Shown here one piece after another: positions 43,453-51,336 of a stretch of 64,000 nt of DNA; the stretch's first letter is position 1; each line of letters opens with the position of its first letter. This DNA comes from an uncultured Ellagibacter sp. (GTDB taxonomy: Bacteria > Actinomycetota > Coriobacteriia > Coriobacteriales > Eggerthellaceae). The position numbers and the translations under genes were made by a program. The stretch covers positions 26,376 through 90,375 of the forward strand of contig NZ_CAKTTZ010000004.1 in NCBI RefSeq assembly GCF_934617235.1. The letters run 5' to 3'. A model generated the notes under the pieces. The model was not told the origin of the DNA and made no database searches. It was given only the letters and a program-made list of their open reading frames with translations.

Positions 43453-43503
43453 TATATCTTTGCTTATAGTAGGCGTCTTCTTGATAATGTCTAATATATC
43501 TTT
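43453..43503. promoter_or_regulatory. Repeated TATATCTTT motif in the divergent LysR intergenic region
   Basis: TATATCTTT occurs at 43453-43461 and again at 43495-43503. The distance is 42 bp, four helical turns, which would place both copies on the same DNA face. The 123-bp region is strikingly AT-rich. These are candidate LysR-protein contacts or simply promoter DNA. Confidence 0.4.
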
Positions 43504-43546
43504 AAGATGAAACTGATAATCAATCCGTTATCGAATTGGAGCATCC

Positions 43547-44419
43547 ATGGAATTGCTTCAGCTGAAATACTTCCTCGCCGTAGCCGAAAGCGAGCACATG
43601 ACCAACACGGCCAAGCAGCTCCACATCGCACAGCCTGCGCTCTCTCAGTCGATCCACCGGCTCGAGCAGGAGCTCGGCGTGAGCCTGTTCGAGCGTGCGG
43701 GACGCGGCATCCGTCTCTCCCCCGCCGGCGCCTACGTTCGCGACCGCGTGGAGCCCGCGATGGAAACCCTCGAGAACGTGACGCGCGACGTGCAGCTTTT
43801 CCAACAGGGCGAGCAGGGCGTGGTCCGCGTCGGCGTCCATGCGGCATCCGGGGTAGCCATTGACGGCATCGCCGCCTACAGCGAGCTCAACCCGCACGTC
43901 TCGTTCGAGATCACGCAGGACGAGCGCGAGCGGCATCGCGATGTCATCGTGACGACCATCACGCCGCGCGGCTCGAGCACCGTGGAGAACGCCACCGAGA
44001 AGACGCCTTTCTCCGAGCGCATCGGCATCGCCGTTCCCGCAGGCAGCACGCTTGGGGAAACCGCCTCGCTTTCCGACTTCGCAAGCGAGCGGTTCATCGC
44101 GCTCGCCGGCTCGCGCCGCTTTCGCGAGGTGTGCGACACCTTCTGCACGCGGCGCGCCTTCACGCCGCATATCGCGTTTGAAAGCGACAATCCCCTCGTC
44201 GTGAAAAAGATGATCGGCCTCGAGCTCGGCGTGGGATTTTGGCCCGACCACAGCTGGGGCGACCTCGATCCCGCATCGTGTCGCCTCGTCCATCTGCGGG
44301 AAACCGAGTTCACGCGCGACGTCATCGTTGCGAAGACGAGCCGCTGCACCCCGGATTCCGAAGCACAGCGATTCTACGAGTTCCTGCTCGACTACGTGGC
44401 GAAACGCTGGGAGGAATAG
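43547..44419 (+). CDS. LysR-family transcriptional regulator
   Basis: Encodes 290 aa from an ATG with GGAG five bases upstream. The N-terminal winged helix is canonical: LLQLKYFLAVAESEHMTNTAKQLHIAQPALSQSIHRLEQELG then LFERAGRGIRLSPAG. The effector-binding domain starts at about 88 (QGVVRVGVHAASGVAIDGI) and looks complete (IALAGSRRFREVCDTFC, PLVVKKMIGLELGVGFWP). LysR proteins usually control a divergent gene; the neighbour in that position is the PQ-loop-like membrane protein. Ligand unknown. Confidence 0.94.
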   Translation: MELLQLKYFLAVAESEHMTNTAKQLHIAQPALSQSIHRLEQELGVSLFERAGRGIRLSPAGAYVRDRVEPAMETLENVTRDVQLFQQGEQGVVRVGVHAASGVAIDGIAAYSELNPHVSFEITQDERERHRDVIVTTITPRGSSTVENATEKTPFSERIGIAVPAGSTLGETASLSDFASERFIALAGSRRFREVCDTFCTRRAFTPHIAFESDNPLVVKKMIGLELGVGFWPDHSWGDLDPASCRLVHLRETEFTRDVIVAKTSRCTPDSEAQRFYEFLLDYVAKRWEE

Positions 44420-44552
44420 CACCCGAACGTGTGGCGGGGACTTGACGCGACCGCCCCGCAGGTTTGCGCTAAGATGCCTGTGCAATATCGCCCCTGCAAC
44501 GACCGCCCCGCGGGGGCAGCCCCGACGTCGCCATAGTCGCCCTCGCACGCAA

Positions 44553-44597
44553 AAGGCCCCGACGCCTGCGCGGACTTGCGCGAAACATCGGGGCCTT
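44553..44597 (-). terminator. Terminator of ppaC, possibly bidirectional
   Basis: A 10-bp perfect stem (AAGGCCCCGA / TCGGGGCCTT) with a 25-base spacer. The minus strand continues TTTTGCG after the stem. It is 46 bp past the ppaC stop, and also lies after the convergent LysR gene. Confidence 0.75.
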
Positions 44598-44643
44598 GTC
44601 ACTTAAAGAACAAGCATCCGCCTCAGCAGGTGCACCTGTCTTC

Positions 44644-45582
44644 TTATGCGGCGAGGATGGGAGCCGCAACCTGCTTCTTGCGGGAGAGCACGCCGGGCAT
44701 CCATGCGCTTTCGCCGTCGTTCAAGTTCACGCCGAACACGTCGGAGACGAACTGCGTATCGCCCTCGCAGATGAACTGCGAACCCTCGGCGAGGATGTCG
44801 GTCGCGAAGAACAACACGAACTGGTAACCCTTTTCGGCAACGAGCGCTTTGATGGCCTCGCGAATCTCGGCTTCGCGGCCGAGTACCGCCTTCAGATCGA
44901 CGGTCTCGAACTGGCCGATGTAGACCTTGTTGCCATTCTTGAGTTCGAATTCCTTCGCGTCGGCGTTCACCAGCTTGTCGATAGGAAGCTCAGCGGGGTT
45001 CGAACGGCACTTGAAGATGCCCATTCCGTATTCGACCGGATCGACGCCCAGGGTCTTGGCCGTACGCGCAATCATGTCGCGGTCGAAATCAGTCGTGGTG
45101 GGCGACTTCATGATGACGGTATCGGTGAGCATCGCACCGAGCAGCAGTGCGGCGATGGACTCGGGAAGTTCCACACCCTCGATCTCGAATTCGCGCGCGA
45201 CGATGGCGGCGGTGGAGCCGACGGGCTTCACGTTCACGCGAATCGGCTGCGCGGTGGTAAGGCCGCCCAGGCGGTGATGGTCGACAACTTCGACAAGGTC
45301 GTCGGTGTTCAAGCCGTCCACGGACTGGAGCATCTCGTTATGATCGACAAGGATGACCTTAGCGCCTTCGGGAACCGACTCGATAAGGCGGGGCTGCTCG
45401 ATGCCGCGCTCGCCCATGATCCACTCGGTCTCGGGAGGAAGCGGCCCCAGGCGCACCGGCTCGAAGACAGCCTCCTCGCCCGCGCGGCGCGCGAGCTCGT
45501 TTTTCAGGTATGCATACCCGACAGCCGCGCTGATGGCGTCGTTATCAGGGTTTTTGTGACCGACGACGATGATCGATGACAT
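44644..45582 (-). CDS. ppaC: Manganese-dependent inorganic pyrophosphatase (family II, DHH)
   Basis: Encodes 312 aa from an ATG preceded by AAGGAGAGAGAAC; a much longer upstream open frame is not supported. Metal and substrate motifs are GHKNPDNDAISAAVGYAYLK, VDHNEMLQS and the diagnostic VVDHHRLGG (DHH). The C-terminal DHHA2 domain has IFKCRSNPAELP. There are no CBS domains, so it is the simple, non-regulated form. It hydrolyses pyrophosphate made by biosynthetic reactions. A possible TATACT box lies at 45687-45692 on its strand. Confidence 0.95.
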   Translation of the reverse strand: MSSIIVVGHKNPDNDAISAAVGYAYLKNELARRAGEEAVFEPVRLGPLPPETEWIMGERGIEQPRLIESVPEGAKVILVDHNEMLQSVDGLNTDDLVEVVDHHRLGGLTTAQPIRVNVKPVGSTAAIVAREFEIEGVELPESIAALLLGAMLTDTVIMKSPTTTDFDRDMIARTAKTLGVDPVEYGMGIFKCRSNPAELPIDKLVNADAKEFELKNGNKVYIGQFETVDLKAVLGREAEIREAIKALVAEKGYQFVLFFATDILAEGSQFICEGDTQFVSDVFGVNLNDGESAWMPGVLSRKKQVAAPILAA

Positions 45583-45879
45583 GTTCTCTCTCCTTGTTTC
45601 TCCGCCGTGCAGCTCAAAGCGGCAGCGTACATTGTGATGCGCAGCTAACCTGAGCGATCTCGGCGGGATGTTGAAAATGCCCGAACAGTATAACGCACGC
45701 CCCGCATCGCGCGAGCTCGGAAACGCAATCGCGCTAGGCATCGGCGTGAAAGGGATTGCAGGTCGCGAAGCCTCTGCGCTTGCGAGCTCGCGCCTTCCAC
45801 CCCCTTTGCCCCAACGCAACTGATATATAGTGTTGATGGAATCGACACGGCGATGCGCGTCTCGAAACGGAAGTTGAGG

Positions 45880-46008
45880 ATGCTTGTCGTACACGTTATC
45901 TACGCAGCGTGCGCCATTGCGCATATCGCGTATGCCACGGGCGGCTTCGCACACGCTGCATGCAATGTGAGCGCATTCCGCGAAACGTGCGCGACAGCAT
46001 CAAACTGA
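45880..46008 (+). CDS. Possible small hydrophobic protein or leader ORF before sda
   Basis: A 42-codon frame (MLVVHVIYAACAIAHIAYATG then GFAHAACNVSAFRETC) ends 22 bp before the serine dehydratase start. It is hydrophobic at the N-terminus and holds four Cys. A ribosome site is only weak (GGAAG five bases before a GAGG that abuts the ATG). It lies in a 448-bp gap (45583-46030) that has an AT-rich patch at 45821-45832 but no clear promoter. It could be a leader peptide, a small membrane protein or chance. Confidence 0.3.
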   Translation: MLVVHVIYAACAIAHIAYATGGFAHAACNVSAFRETCATASN

Positions 46009-46030
46009 GAAGAAACAGGAGCGCATTCCT

Positions 46031-47662
46031 ATGAAAACGCTTGGACTTCGCGATATCATCGGCCCGATCATGGTCGGACCCTCCTCCTCGCATACCGCAG
46101 GCGCGCTGCGCATCGCGCTCATGGCGAGAAACCTGTGCGGCTCGGCACCCCAAAAAGCAGTGTTTCGTCTTCTCGGATCGTTCGCGCACACCTACCAGGG
46201 GCACGGCACCGACAAGGCGCTCGTTGCTGGCATGCTTGGGTTTGCCGCTGACGACCTGCGCGTTCGCGACTCCTTCCGCTGGGCCTCCGCAAAGGGGCTC
46301 GCATTCTCCTTCACCCCCGACCCCCAGGCCGACGATTTCGCGCACCCCAACACGATCGACGTCACCGTGACCGACGAGGCGGGTTGCACGGTTTGCGTGC
46401 GCGGCGAGAGCATCGGCGGCGGCGCAGCCGTGATCACGCGCCTCGACGGCATCGACGTGCACATCACCGGCGAGCACACGAGCGTCGTCGTGCGACAGCG
46501 AGACGAGGCGGGCGTGCTCGCCCATATTGCAAGGTGCCTGTCGGACGAGGGCGTGAACATCGCGACGACGCGCATGTTCCGCGAAAGGCGCGGCCAGGTG
46601 GCCTACACCGTGCTCGAGTGCGACCAGCGGGTGAGCGACAAGGTGCGCCGCGCGATCGCCGAACACCCCGGCATCTTCGACGTGCGCGTGATTCCCGCCG
46701 ACAGCACAGCTTCCGAGGGCGAAGGCGCGAAAGGCTGCCCCATCGACGAGGGGCAGGCGCTTATAAGCTTCGAAGCGCTCGATTTCACAAGTGGAAAAGA
46801 GCTCTTGAACTGGTGCGACGCCCATGATTCAGCCATCTCGCAAGCTTTCTGCGCGCGAGAAGAAGCCCTGTGCGCGTCGCAGGGGTGCACCGCCGGAACG
46901 CAGGAGTACCTCAAGCGCGCGCTTGGCGTGATGCGCGCCTCAACGCTGCGCCCGATCGAGGAGCCTGCCGAGTCGATGGGCGGCCTTTTGGGCAGCGAGG
47001 CGCAGCGGATGCGCACGTTCCATGCGTCGGGGAGAAGCGTCTGTGGCGATTTGACGGCGAAGGCGGCGACCTACGCGATGGCCGTGCTCGAAACGAACGC
47101 TTCGATGGGCCGCATCGTCGCCGCGCCCACCGCGGGCAGCGCAGGCGTCGTCCCCGGCGTGCTCATGGCGCTCGGAGAAGAGCGCGGGTTCACCGATGAA
47201 GACCTGGCTCGCGGGCTTTCCTGCGCGGCCGCCGTGGGATACCTCATTACGAGAAACGCCACCGTGTCGGGCGCCGAGGGCGGCTGCCAGGCGGAGGTGG
47301 GCGCCGCATGCGCCATGGCCGCTGCAGCAACCTGCGAGCTTGCCGGGGGCACGCCCGCGCAGTGCCTGAACGCTGCCGCGAACGCACTCACCAGCCTGAT
47401 GGGGCTCGTCTGCGACCCCGTGGCGGGACTGGTGGAAGTGCCCTGCCAGAAACGAAACGCGGCAGGTGCCGCCATTGCGCTCGTAAGCGCGGAGATCGCC
47501 CTTGCGGGTATCGGGAACCTCGTCGACTTCGACCAGACGGTCGATGCGATGTTCGCTGTGGGCAAGAGCCTCCCCTTTGAGCTGCGCGAAAGCGCCCTCG
47601 GGGGCCTCGCCGCCACCCCCGCCGCCTGCGCCTACTGCGAAAGCTGCCTGAACAGGAGCTAG
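46031..47662 (+). CDS. sdaA: Iron-sulfur L-serine ammonia-lyase, single chain
   Basis: Encodes 543 aa with AGGAG upstream of the ATG. The beta-type domain (GPIMVGPSSSHTAGALRIA) is followed by an ACT domain (147-200, HITGEHTSVVVRQRDEAGVL) and the alpha catalytic domain from about 245. The 4Fe-4S ligands Cys 419, 461 and 472 have spacings of 42 and 11, identical to the characterised type-2 L-serine dehydratase from Legionella. The C-terminal YCESC could supply the fourth, tail ligand. It converts L-serine to pyruvate and ammonia, and is oxygen-labile, fitting an anaerobe that ferments amino acids. Confidence 0.95.
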   Translation: MKTLGLRDIIGPIMVGPSSSHTAGALRIALMARNLCGSAPQKAVFRLLGSFAHTYQGHGTDKALVAGMLGFAADDLRVRDSFRWASAKGLAFSFTPDPQADDFAHPNTIDVTVTDEAGCTVCVRGESIGGGAAVITRLDGIDVHITGEHTSVVVRQRDEAGVLAHIARCLSDEGVNIATTRMFRERRGQVAYTVLECDQRVSDKVRRAIAEHPGIFDVRVIPADSTASEGEGAKGCPIDEGQALISFEALDFTSGKELLNWCDAHDSAISQAFCAREEALCASQGCTAGTQEYLKRALGVMRASTLRPIEEPAESMGGLLGSEAQRMRTFHASGRSVCGDLTAKAATYAMAVLETNASMGRIVAAPTAGSAGVVPGVLMALGEERGFTDEDLARGLSCAAAVGYLITRNATVSGAEGGCQAEVGAACAMAAAATCELAGGTPAQCLNAAANALTSLMGLVCDPVAGLVEVPCQKRNAAGAAIALVSAEIALAGIGNLVDFDQTVDAMFAVGKSLPFELRESALGGLAATPAACAYCESCLNRS

Positions 47663-47694
47663 AGGGCATCCCACCGAATGCCAGATTCGGGATA

Positions 47695-47730
47695 GCGCCT
47701 TCAGATTCGCTTTCCCAAATCTGAAGGCGC
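47695..47730 (+). terminator. Terminator-like hairpin after sdaA
   Basis: A 13-bp perfect stem (GCGCCTTCAGATT / AATCTGAAGGCGC) with a 10-base loop, 32 bp after the stop. No U-run follows on the plus strand, so it may instead act as an mRNA 3' stabiliser. Confidence 0.6.
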
Positions 47731-47797
47731 ACAGGCAAAATGCGAAGTTGGCCGCGGACAAGAGCGCCGTCGAAAGCAAGACGCCAGAAAGCTAAGC

Positions 47798-48061
47798 CTA
47801 TTTGTCCGAATAATGGCTTCTTGCCGAGTAGATGCGGATTGTATTTCCTTGCACGTCGTAGATAAGTCGATCTTTCTCATTAATCCTTCTAGACCACAAG
47901 CCAGACAAGCTGCCCTTGAGTTTTTCAGGCTTCCCCAGCCCCTCATAAGGGTTTCGCAGCGCATCTTCTATCAACTTGTTAATGCGTTTGAGCGTTCGCT
48001 TATCCTCGGCTTGCCACCAAAGATAATCTTCCCAGGCATCGTCGGACCACAGTTTAGGCAT
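47798..48061 (-). CDS. yoeB: YoeB-family mRNA interferase toxin
   Basis: Encodes 87 aa: KLWSDDAWEDYLWWQAEDKR, NPYEGLGKPEKLKG, GLWSRRINEKDRLIYDV and the terminal RSHYSDK. The catalytic residues of E. coli YoeB (Glu46, Arg65, His83, Tyr84) are present at exactly the same positions, so it should be an active ribosome-dependent mRNA endonuclease. The start overlaps the antitoxin stop by 8 bp. It faces the sdaA gene. AT-richer than the core genes. Confidence 0.95.
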   Translation of the reverse strand: MPKLWSDDAWEDYLWWQAEDKRTLKRINKLIEDALRNPYEGLGKPEKLKGSLSGLWSRRINEKDRLIYDVQGNTIRIYSARSHYSDK

Positions 48062-48320
48062 CCTCTACCTCGATGAGCTCGTGGTTTGCGCCTCGTTCTT
48101 CGGCAAACTGCTTCATCCCTCGCTCAATCTTGCTCATCAGCCGCGCATTTGATTGAACTTCCAGGTTTTCAATGAGATTATCGTAGTCCATCGCATTCAT
48201 GACGACCACGTTCGCGCTTGGATCTTTGCTCGTGACCAGCAGCGGAGTCGCGTCATCGCGCGTCTTATCCAAGTATGCCCGTAAATCCTTGCGAAACGTC
48301 GAGTACGCAACCGCTTCCAT
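48054..48320 (-). CDS. yefM: YefM-family antitoxin
   Basis: Encodes 88 aa from the ATG with GGAGG eight bases upstream: MEAVAYSTFRKDLRAYLDKT, then DATPLLVTSKDPSANVVVMNAMDYDNL (Phd/YefM fold, DNA-binding dimer), and a C-terminal toxin-wrapping tail (ERGANHELIEVEDA). It neutralises YoeB and represses its own promoter. Longer upstream reading frames run into IS remnants and are not credible. Confidence 0.93.
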   Translation of the reverse strand: MEAVAYSTFRKDLRAYLDKTRDDATPLLVTSKDPSANVVVMNAMDYDNLIENLEVQSNARLMSKIERGMKQFAEERGANHELIEVEDA

Positions 48321-48336
48321 GGCGAGACCTCCATAC

Positions 48337-48391
48337 TTGTACAGATTCTTGTACGATAATGTATTGTACGAAAGCGCACAAGCGATTGCAA
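48337..48391 (-). promoter_or_regulatory. yefM-yoeB promoter and TGTAC operators
   Basis: On the minus strand TTGCAA (48386-48391) and TACAAT (48363-48368) have a 17-bp spacer. TTGTAC occurs three times on the plus strand (48337-48342, 48349-48354, 48364-48369); the first forms the palindrome TGTACA, the core known for E. coli YefM binding. One copy overlaps the -10. Confidence 0.8.
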
Positions 48392-48525
48392 GCACAGAGC
48401 CTCCATCTGGCGTTTTCCCAGAATACGAAGCACGGCATACCAAAAAATGAATACTGCCAAGGAAGTCAACAATCGGTAGGTGCGGGCGAAAAGCTGAATC
48501 TTGGAGGGTCCGGCTTGGAGTTCGC

Positions 48526-48774
48526 ATGTACAGCAAGGAGTCCTTCGAGCTGCTCCTGCTCGCCATCGACGAGGGGGATGCGGGTGCCGGACGCCGCCGA
48601 CTTCGCGGGCGCGAAGAGGAGGGCGGCGAAGAACTGGGCCGCGGGCAACCTCCCGCACAGCTACACCGGGAAACCGCGTAGAATGTTGGGGCGGGAAAGT
48701 CGAGAAGGGAGGGCGGTCCCATGCCAACGAAGGGGATCTACGACCCGCCGGATAGCGGCCCACTCGCTGGCCTG
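48526..48774 (+). pseudogene. IS3-family orfA remnant, frameshifted
   Basis: Pieces of an IS3-type OrfA lie in three frames: MYSKESFELLLLAIDEG (48526, with GGAG upstream), then AADFAGAKRRAAKNWAAGNL with PHSYTGKPRRM in a second frame, then MPTKGIYDPPDSGPLAGL (48721) in a third. The middle piece is HTH-like. The remainder of OrfA is missing. It is non-functional. Identification is by family pattern. Confidence 0.65.
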
Positions 48775-48872
48775 TATGTATACGTTAGCTTAGTAACGGC
48801 CCGCTCTTTGGCTTAAAAAAGGGGCCACTCCCTCTCCGAAGATATACTTACCGCCGGAGGTGATTCAGGGAG

Positions 48873-49085
48873 ATGATTACATTGGCTGACAAGATGAAGG
48901 TCATTCAGATGCACCTGACTGGGTATTCGAACCGCAAGACCATCGGCAAGTACGTCGCAGAGTACGAGGCGGCGCAGGCGGTGATAACGAGCCCGGGCGC
49001 CCCACCCGACGCGGTTCGGGAGGTGGCCGAGTCGATATCGGCAGCGCCGTCATGCAAGGAGAGGAAATCGCCGCCCCGTAAATGA
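48873..49085 (+). pseudogene. IS21-family IstA N-terminal remnant
   Basis: A 70-codon frame begins MITLADKMKVIQMHLTGYSN then RKTIGKYVAEYEAAQAVI, close to the N-terminal HTH of IS21 transposases. About ten residues between RK and TIGKYV, the core of the HTH, seem deleted, and the frame ends after 70 codons of a protein normally over 400. It sits between the two halves of an IS3-type element. Confidence 0.6.
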
Positions 49086-49094
49086 AATGCCGAG

Positions 49095-49455
49095 ATGGAG
49101 CTCCATGAGTACCAGCGCGCCGGGTTCTCCCGCCGCGAGGACCGCGATGCGAACATAAGGCAGCCGGTCATTGTGGGGGCTGTTCGCACCCGAGCGCGGC
49201 GCCCACAGCTACCGTGCCCTCCACACCCGGATGCGGAGGGCCGGCGTCGTGGCGAGCGAGAAGCGCGTCCGCCGCGTGATGCTCGAGGAGGGAGTTCAGC
49301 TCGTACGCCGGCAAGGTGTCGAAGGCGCCGGAGAACCTGGTCGGGCGCGATTTGCATGCCCCCGAGCCGGACATGCTACGGCTGACCAACATCACTCGCA
49401 TAAAGCGGCTTCGCCTGCTAAAACTTCGAGCCTGCTGGGAGATTCCAGCAGGTTG
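49095..49455 (+). pseudogene. IS3-family orfB transposase remnant, frameshifted
   Basis: OrfB fragments in three frames: ELHEYQRAGFSRREDRDANI (49095), then HSYRALHTRMRRAGVVASEK with RVRRVMLEEGVQL (from 49171), then SSYAGKVSKAPENLVGRD followed by LRLTNITRI. The last should read LWLTDIT in an active enzyme, so the first catalytic Asp has become Asn. It ends at a TGA inside a tandem inverted repeat. It is dead. Confidence 0.75.
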
Positions 49456-49480
49456 ACCCTGGGGCGTCCAGGGTCAACCT
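49431..49480 (+). repeat. Two overlapping perfect inverted repeats
   Basis: Stem 1 is CCTGCTGG (49431-49438) with CCAGCAGG (49445-49452). Stem 2 is AGGTTGACCCTGG (49450-49462) with CCAGGGTCAACCT (49468-49480). They share three bases, so the full stems exclude each other. They lie between the IS remnant and the DUF6020-like gene. Confidence 0.7.
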
Positions 49481-49572
49481 TAAGCAAACATATTGCAAGC
49501 CGTCGCGCAAAGCGTCAGTGTTTTTCACGCGCGGACGCCTTCCCCCACAGCGCAGCTGGTAGAATGTCCCCC

Positions 49573-51336
49573 ATGAAAAGCAACCATCCCAGAATCAAAT
49601 TCTTCCCGTCCGCCGCGGTAGTCGGGCTCCTGTTCGCTTTTTCTCTGGTGACCGGGCAGAGCCTCGCCGAGACGGGCGATTTCTCCCAGATGCTCGGCGG
49701 CGCGTCGCGGGTCGCAGTTTCGCTCGCGAAGCTCCTGCTATACGCCGTCGCGACCTCCTTTCTGCTTAGCGTCCTGTTCTCATGGCTCGATGGCCTGGAC
49801 GCGCCCAAGCCCAGGCCGCAGACGCACCGTGCAGGGCGGACCCGCGCGGCCCGCCTGCGGGTTTTCGCGGACCGGCACGTGTTCGGTCTCGCCCTCGCGC
49901 TACTGGCTGCGTGTTGGGGCGTCTACATCTCCGTGTTCGCGCCCGGCACGCTCACCTACGACGGCGCGCGCAGCCTGAACCAGTTCTGCGCCAGCGCGCC
50001 GCTCGAGAACCACCACCCCGTGCTCATGAACCTGCTCTACGGGCTGCTCATGCACGCGGGGCGCGCCATAGGGTCGGACGACTGGGGCGTATTCCTCATC
50101 GTGGCCCTCCAGGCGGCAGCGCTCGTCTGCGCCCTTTCGGCCGTTCTTTCCGAGTCGCGCCGCCGAGGGCTGCCGCTGGCGGCGACCGCCCTCGCCGCGC
50201 TCTACTTCGCCCTGTTCCCTGCGTGGGGAGTCCTCGCGCAGGATGCCCTCAAGGACACGCTCTTCTGCGCCGTGCTCGCCTGGTTCATGCTGCGGCTAGC
50301 TCGGGTGACTGCACCGCCCGAGGGCTCGGCACCCATCAGGGCGAGGGACTGGGCCCTGCTTGCGGCGTCGGGCTCGCTCGTCGCGCTCACGCGCAACAAC
50401 GGGATCTACCTCACAGCGCCAGCGCTCCTCGCCCTCGCGATCGCGCCCTGCGCTCCCTTCGGGGGGGGGAGGAGGAGACGCAACCCCGTGGAAGCCGGCA
50501 GCTCCCTCGCCGCAGTCGTCGCGATCTACGTCGCGCTCACGGGCTTCATGTACCCCGCCTGCGGGGTGGACATGAGTGAGGAGAAGGAAATGCTCTCCGT
50601 GCCCTTCCAGCAGACGGCGCGCATCGTGAGCGAACACGGTAACGACGTGTCCGAAGCGGAGCGCGCCGCGATTGACGCGGTGCTACCCTATGGCCGGCTC
50701 GCCGAGCTCTACGACCCCGATTTGGCGGACCCAGTCAAGGAGTCCTACAAGCTGCACAACTCGAAGGTCGAGGGCAGCTTCGAGTACGCCGACGAGCACC
50801 CCGAGGCGCTCGGGGGCTATCTCCGCGTATGGCTCGGCCTTGCCCTGCGCCACCCGGCGTGCGCCCTGACAGCCACCGCCACCAATACCTACGCCTACTT
50901 CTACCCAGGCGAGGTCGTCGACGTCGACGGCACGCGCCCAGTGCTCCTGGTAGGCTGGCAGACCGTCGGCGACATCGCCGCAGCCTACGACGTGTCCTAC
51001 CTCATGCCCGCCGACGTCGTCGCACGCGCCTCGGCCGCCGCGCAGGCCACGCTCGAGGCGCCAGGGATGAGGTACCTCTACTCGCCAGGTGTCTACGTCT
51101 GGCTGCTCATCGCCACCGTGGCGTATTTGTTCCACGCAAGGCGATGGGAGGCGCTCGTCGTATGCATCCCGCCCGTCATGCTCATGCTCACGATTCTCGC
51201 GGGCCCTCTGAACGGACATCTGCGCTACGTGATGCCGATGATCGCCGTCCTGCCGCTTCTATGGTCGTTCGCTTTCCGTGGCAGAACGCCCGCGAGCCTC
51301 GCTGCCAACGCGCGAGCGGGCGGCAAGGCCGTTTAG
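49573..51336 (+). CDS. Polytopic membrane protein, DUF6020-like
   Basis: Encodes 587 aa: MKSNHPRIKFFPSAAVVGLL, about ten to eleven membrane helices, TLTYDGARSLNQFCA, a conserved PLENHHPVLMNLLYGLLMH motif and DALKDTLFCAVLAW. An extracytoplasmic loop (residues about 335-480) has PYGRLAELYDPDLADPVKES. The layout matches DUF6020 and GT-C-like proteins of actinobacterial surface-glycan loci. An in-frame ATG nine bases earlier (49564) is possible. Neither start has a Shine-Dalgarno; TAGAAT (49560-49565) ends seven bases before the chosen ATG, so a leaderless mRNA is plausible. It is more GC-rich than its accessory surroundings. Confidence 0.8.
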   Translation: MKSNHPRIKFFPSAAVVGLLFAFSLVTGQSLAETGDFSQMLGGASRVAVSLAKLLLYAVATSFLLSVLFSWLDGLDAPKPRPQTHRAGRTRAARLRVFADRHVFGLALALLAACWGVYISVFAPGTLTYDGARSLNQFCASAPLENHHPVLMNLLYGLLMHAGRAIGSDDWGVFLIVALQAAALVCALSAVLSESRRRGLPLAATALAALYFALFPAWGVLAQDALKDTLFCAVLAWFMLRLARVTAPPEGSAPIRARDWALLAASGSLVALTRNNGIYLTAPALLALAIAPCAPFGGGRRRRNPVEAGSSLAAVVAIYVALTGFMYPACGVDMSEEKEMLSVPFQQTARIVSEHGNDVSEAERAAIDAVLPYGRLAELYDPDLADPVKESYKLHNSKVEGSFEYADEHPEALGGYLRVWLGLALRHPACALTATATNTYAYFYPGEVVDVDGTRPVLLVGWQTVGDIAAAYDVSYLMPADVVARASAAAQATLEAPGMRYLYSPGVYVWLLIATVAYLFHARRWEALVVCIPPVMLMLTILAGPLNGHLRYVMPMIAVLPLLWSFAFRGRTPASLAANARAGGKAV

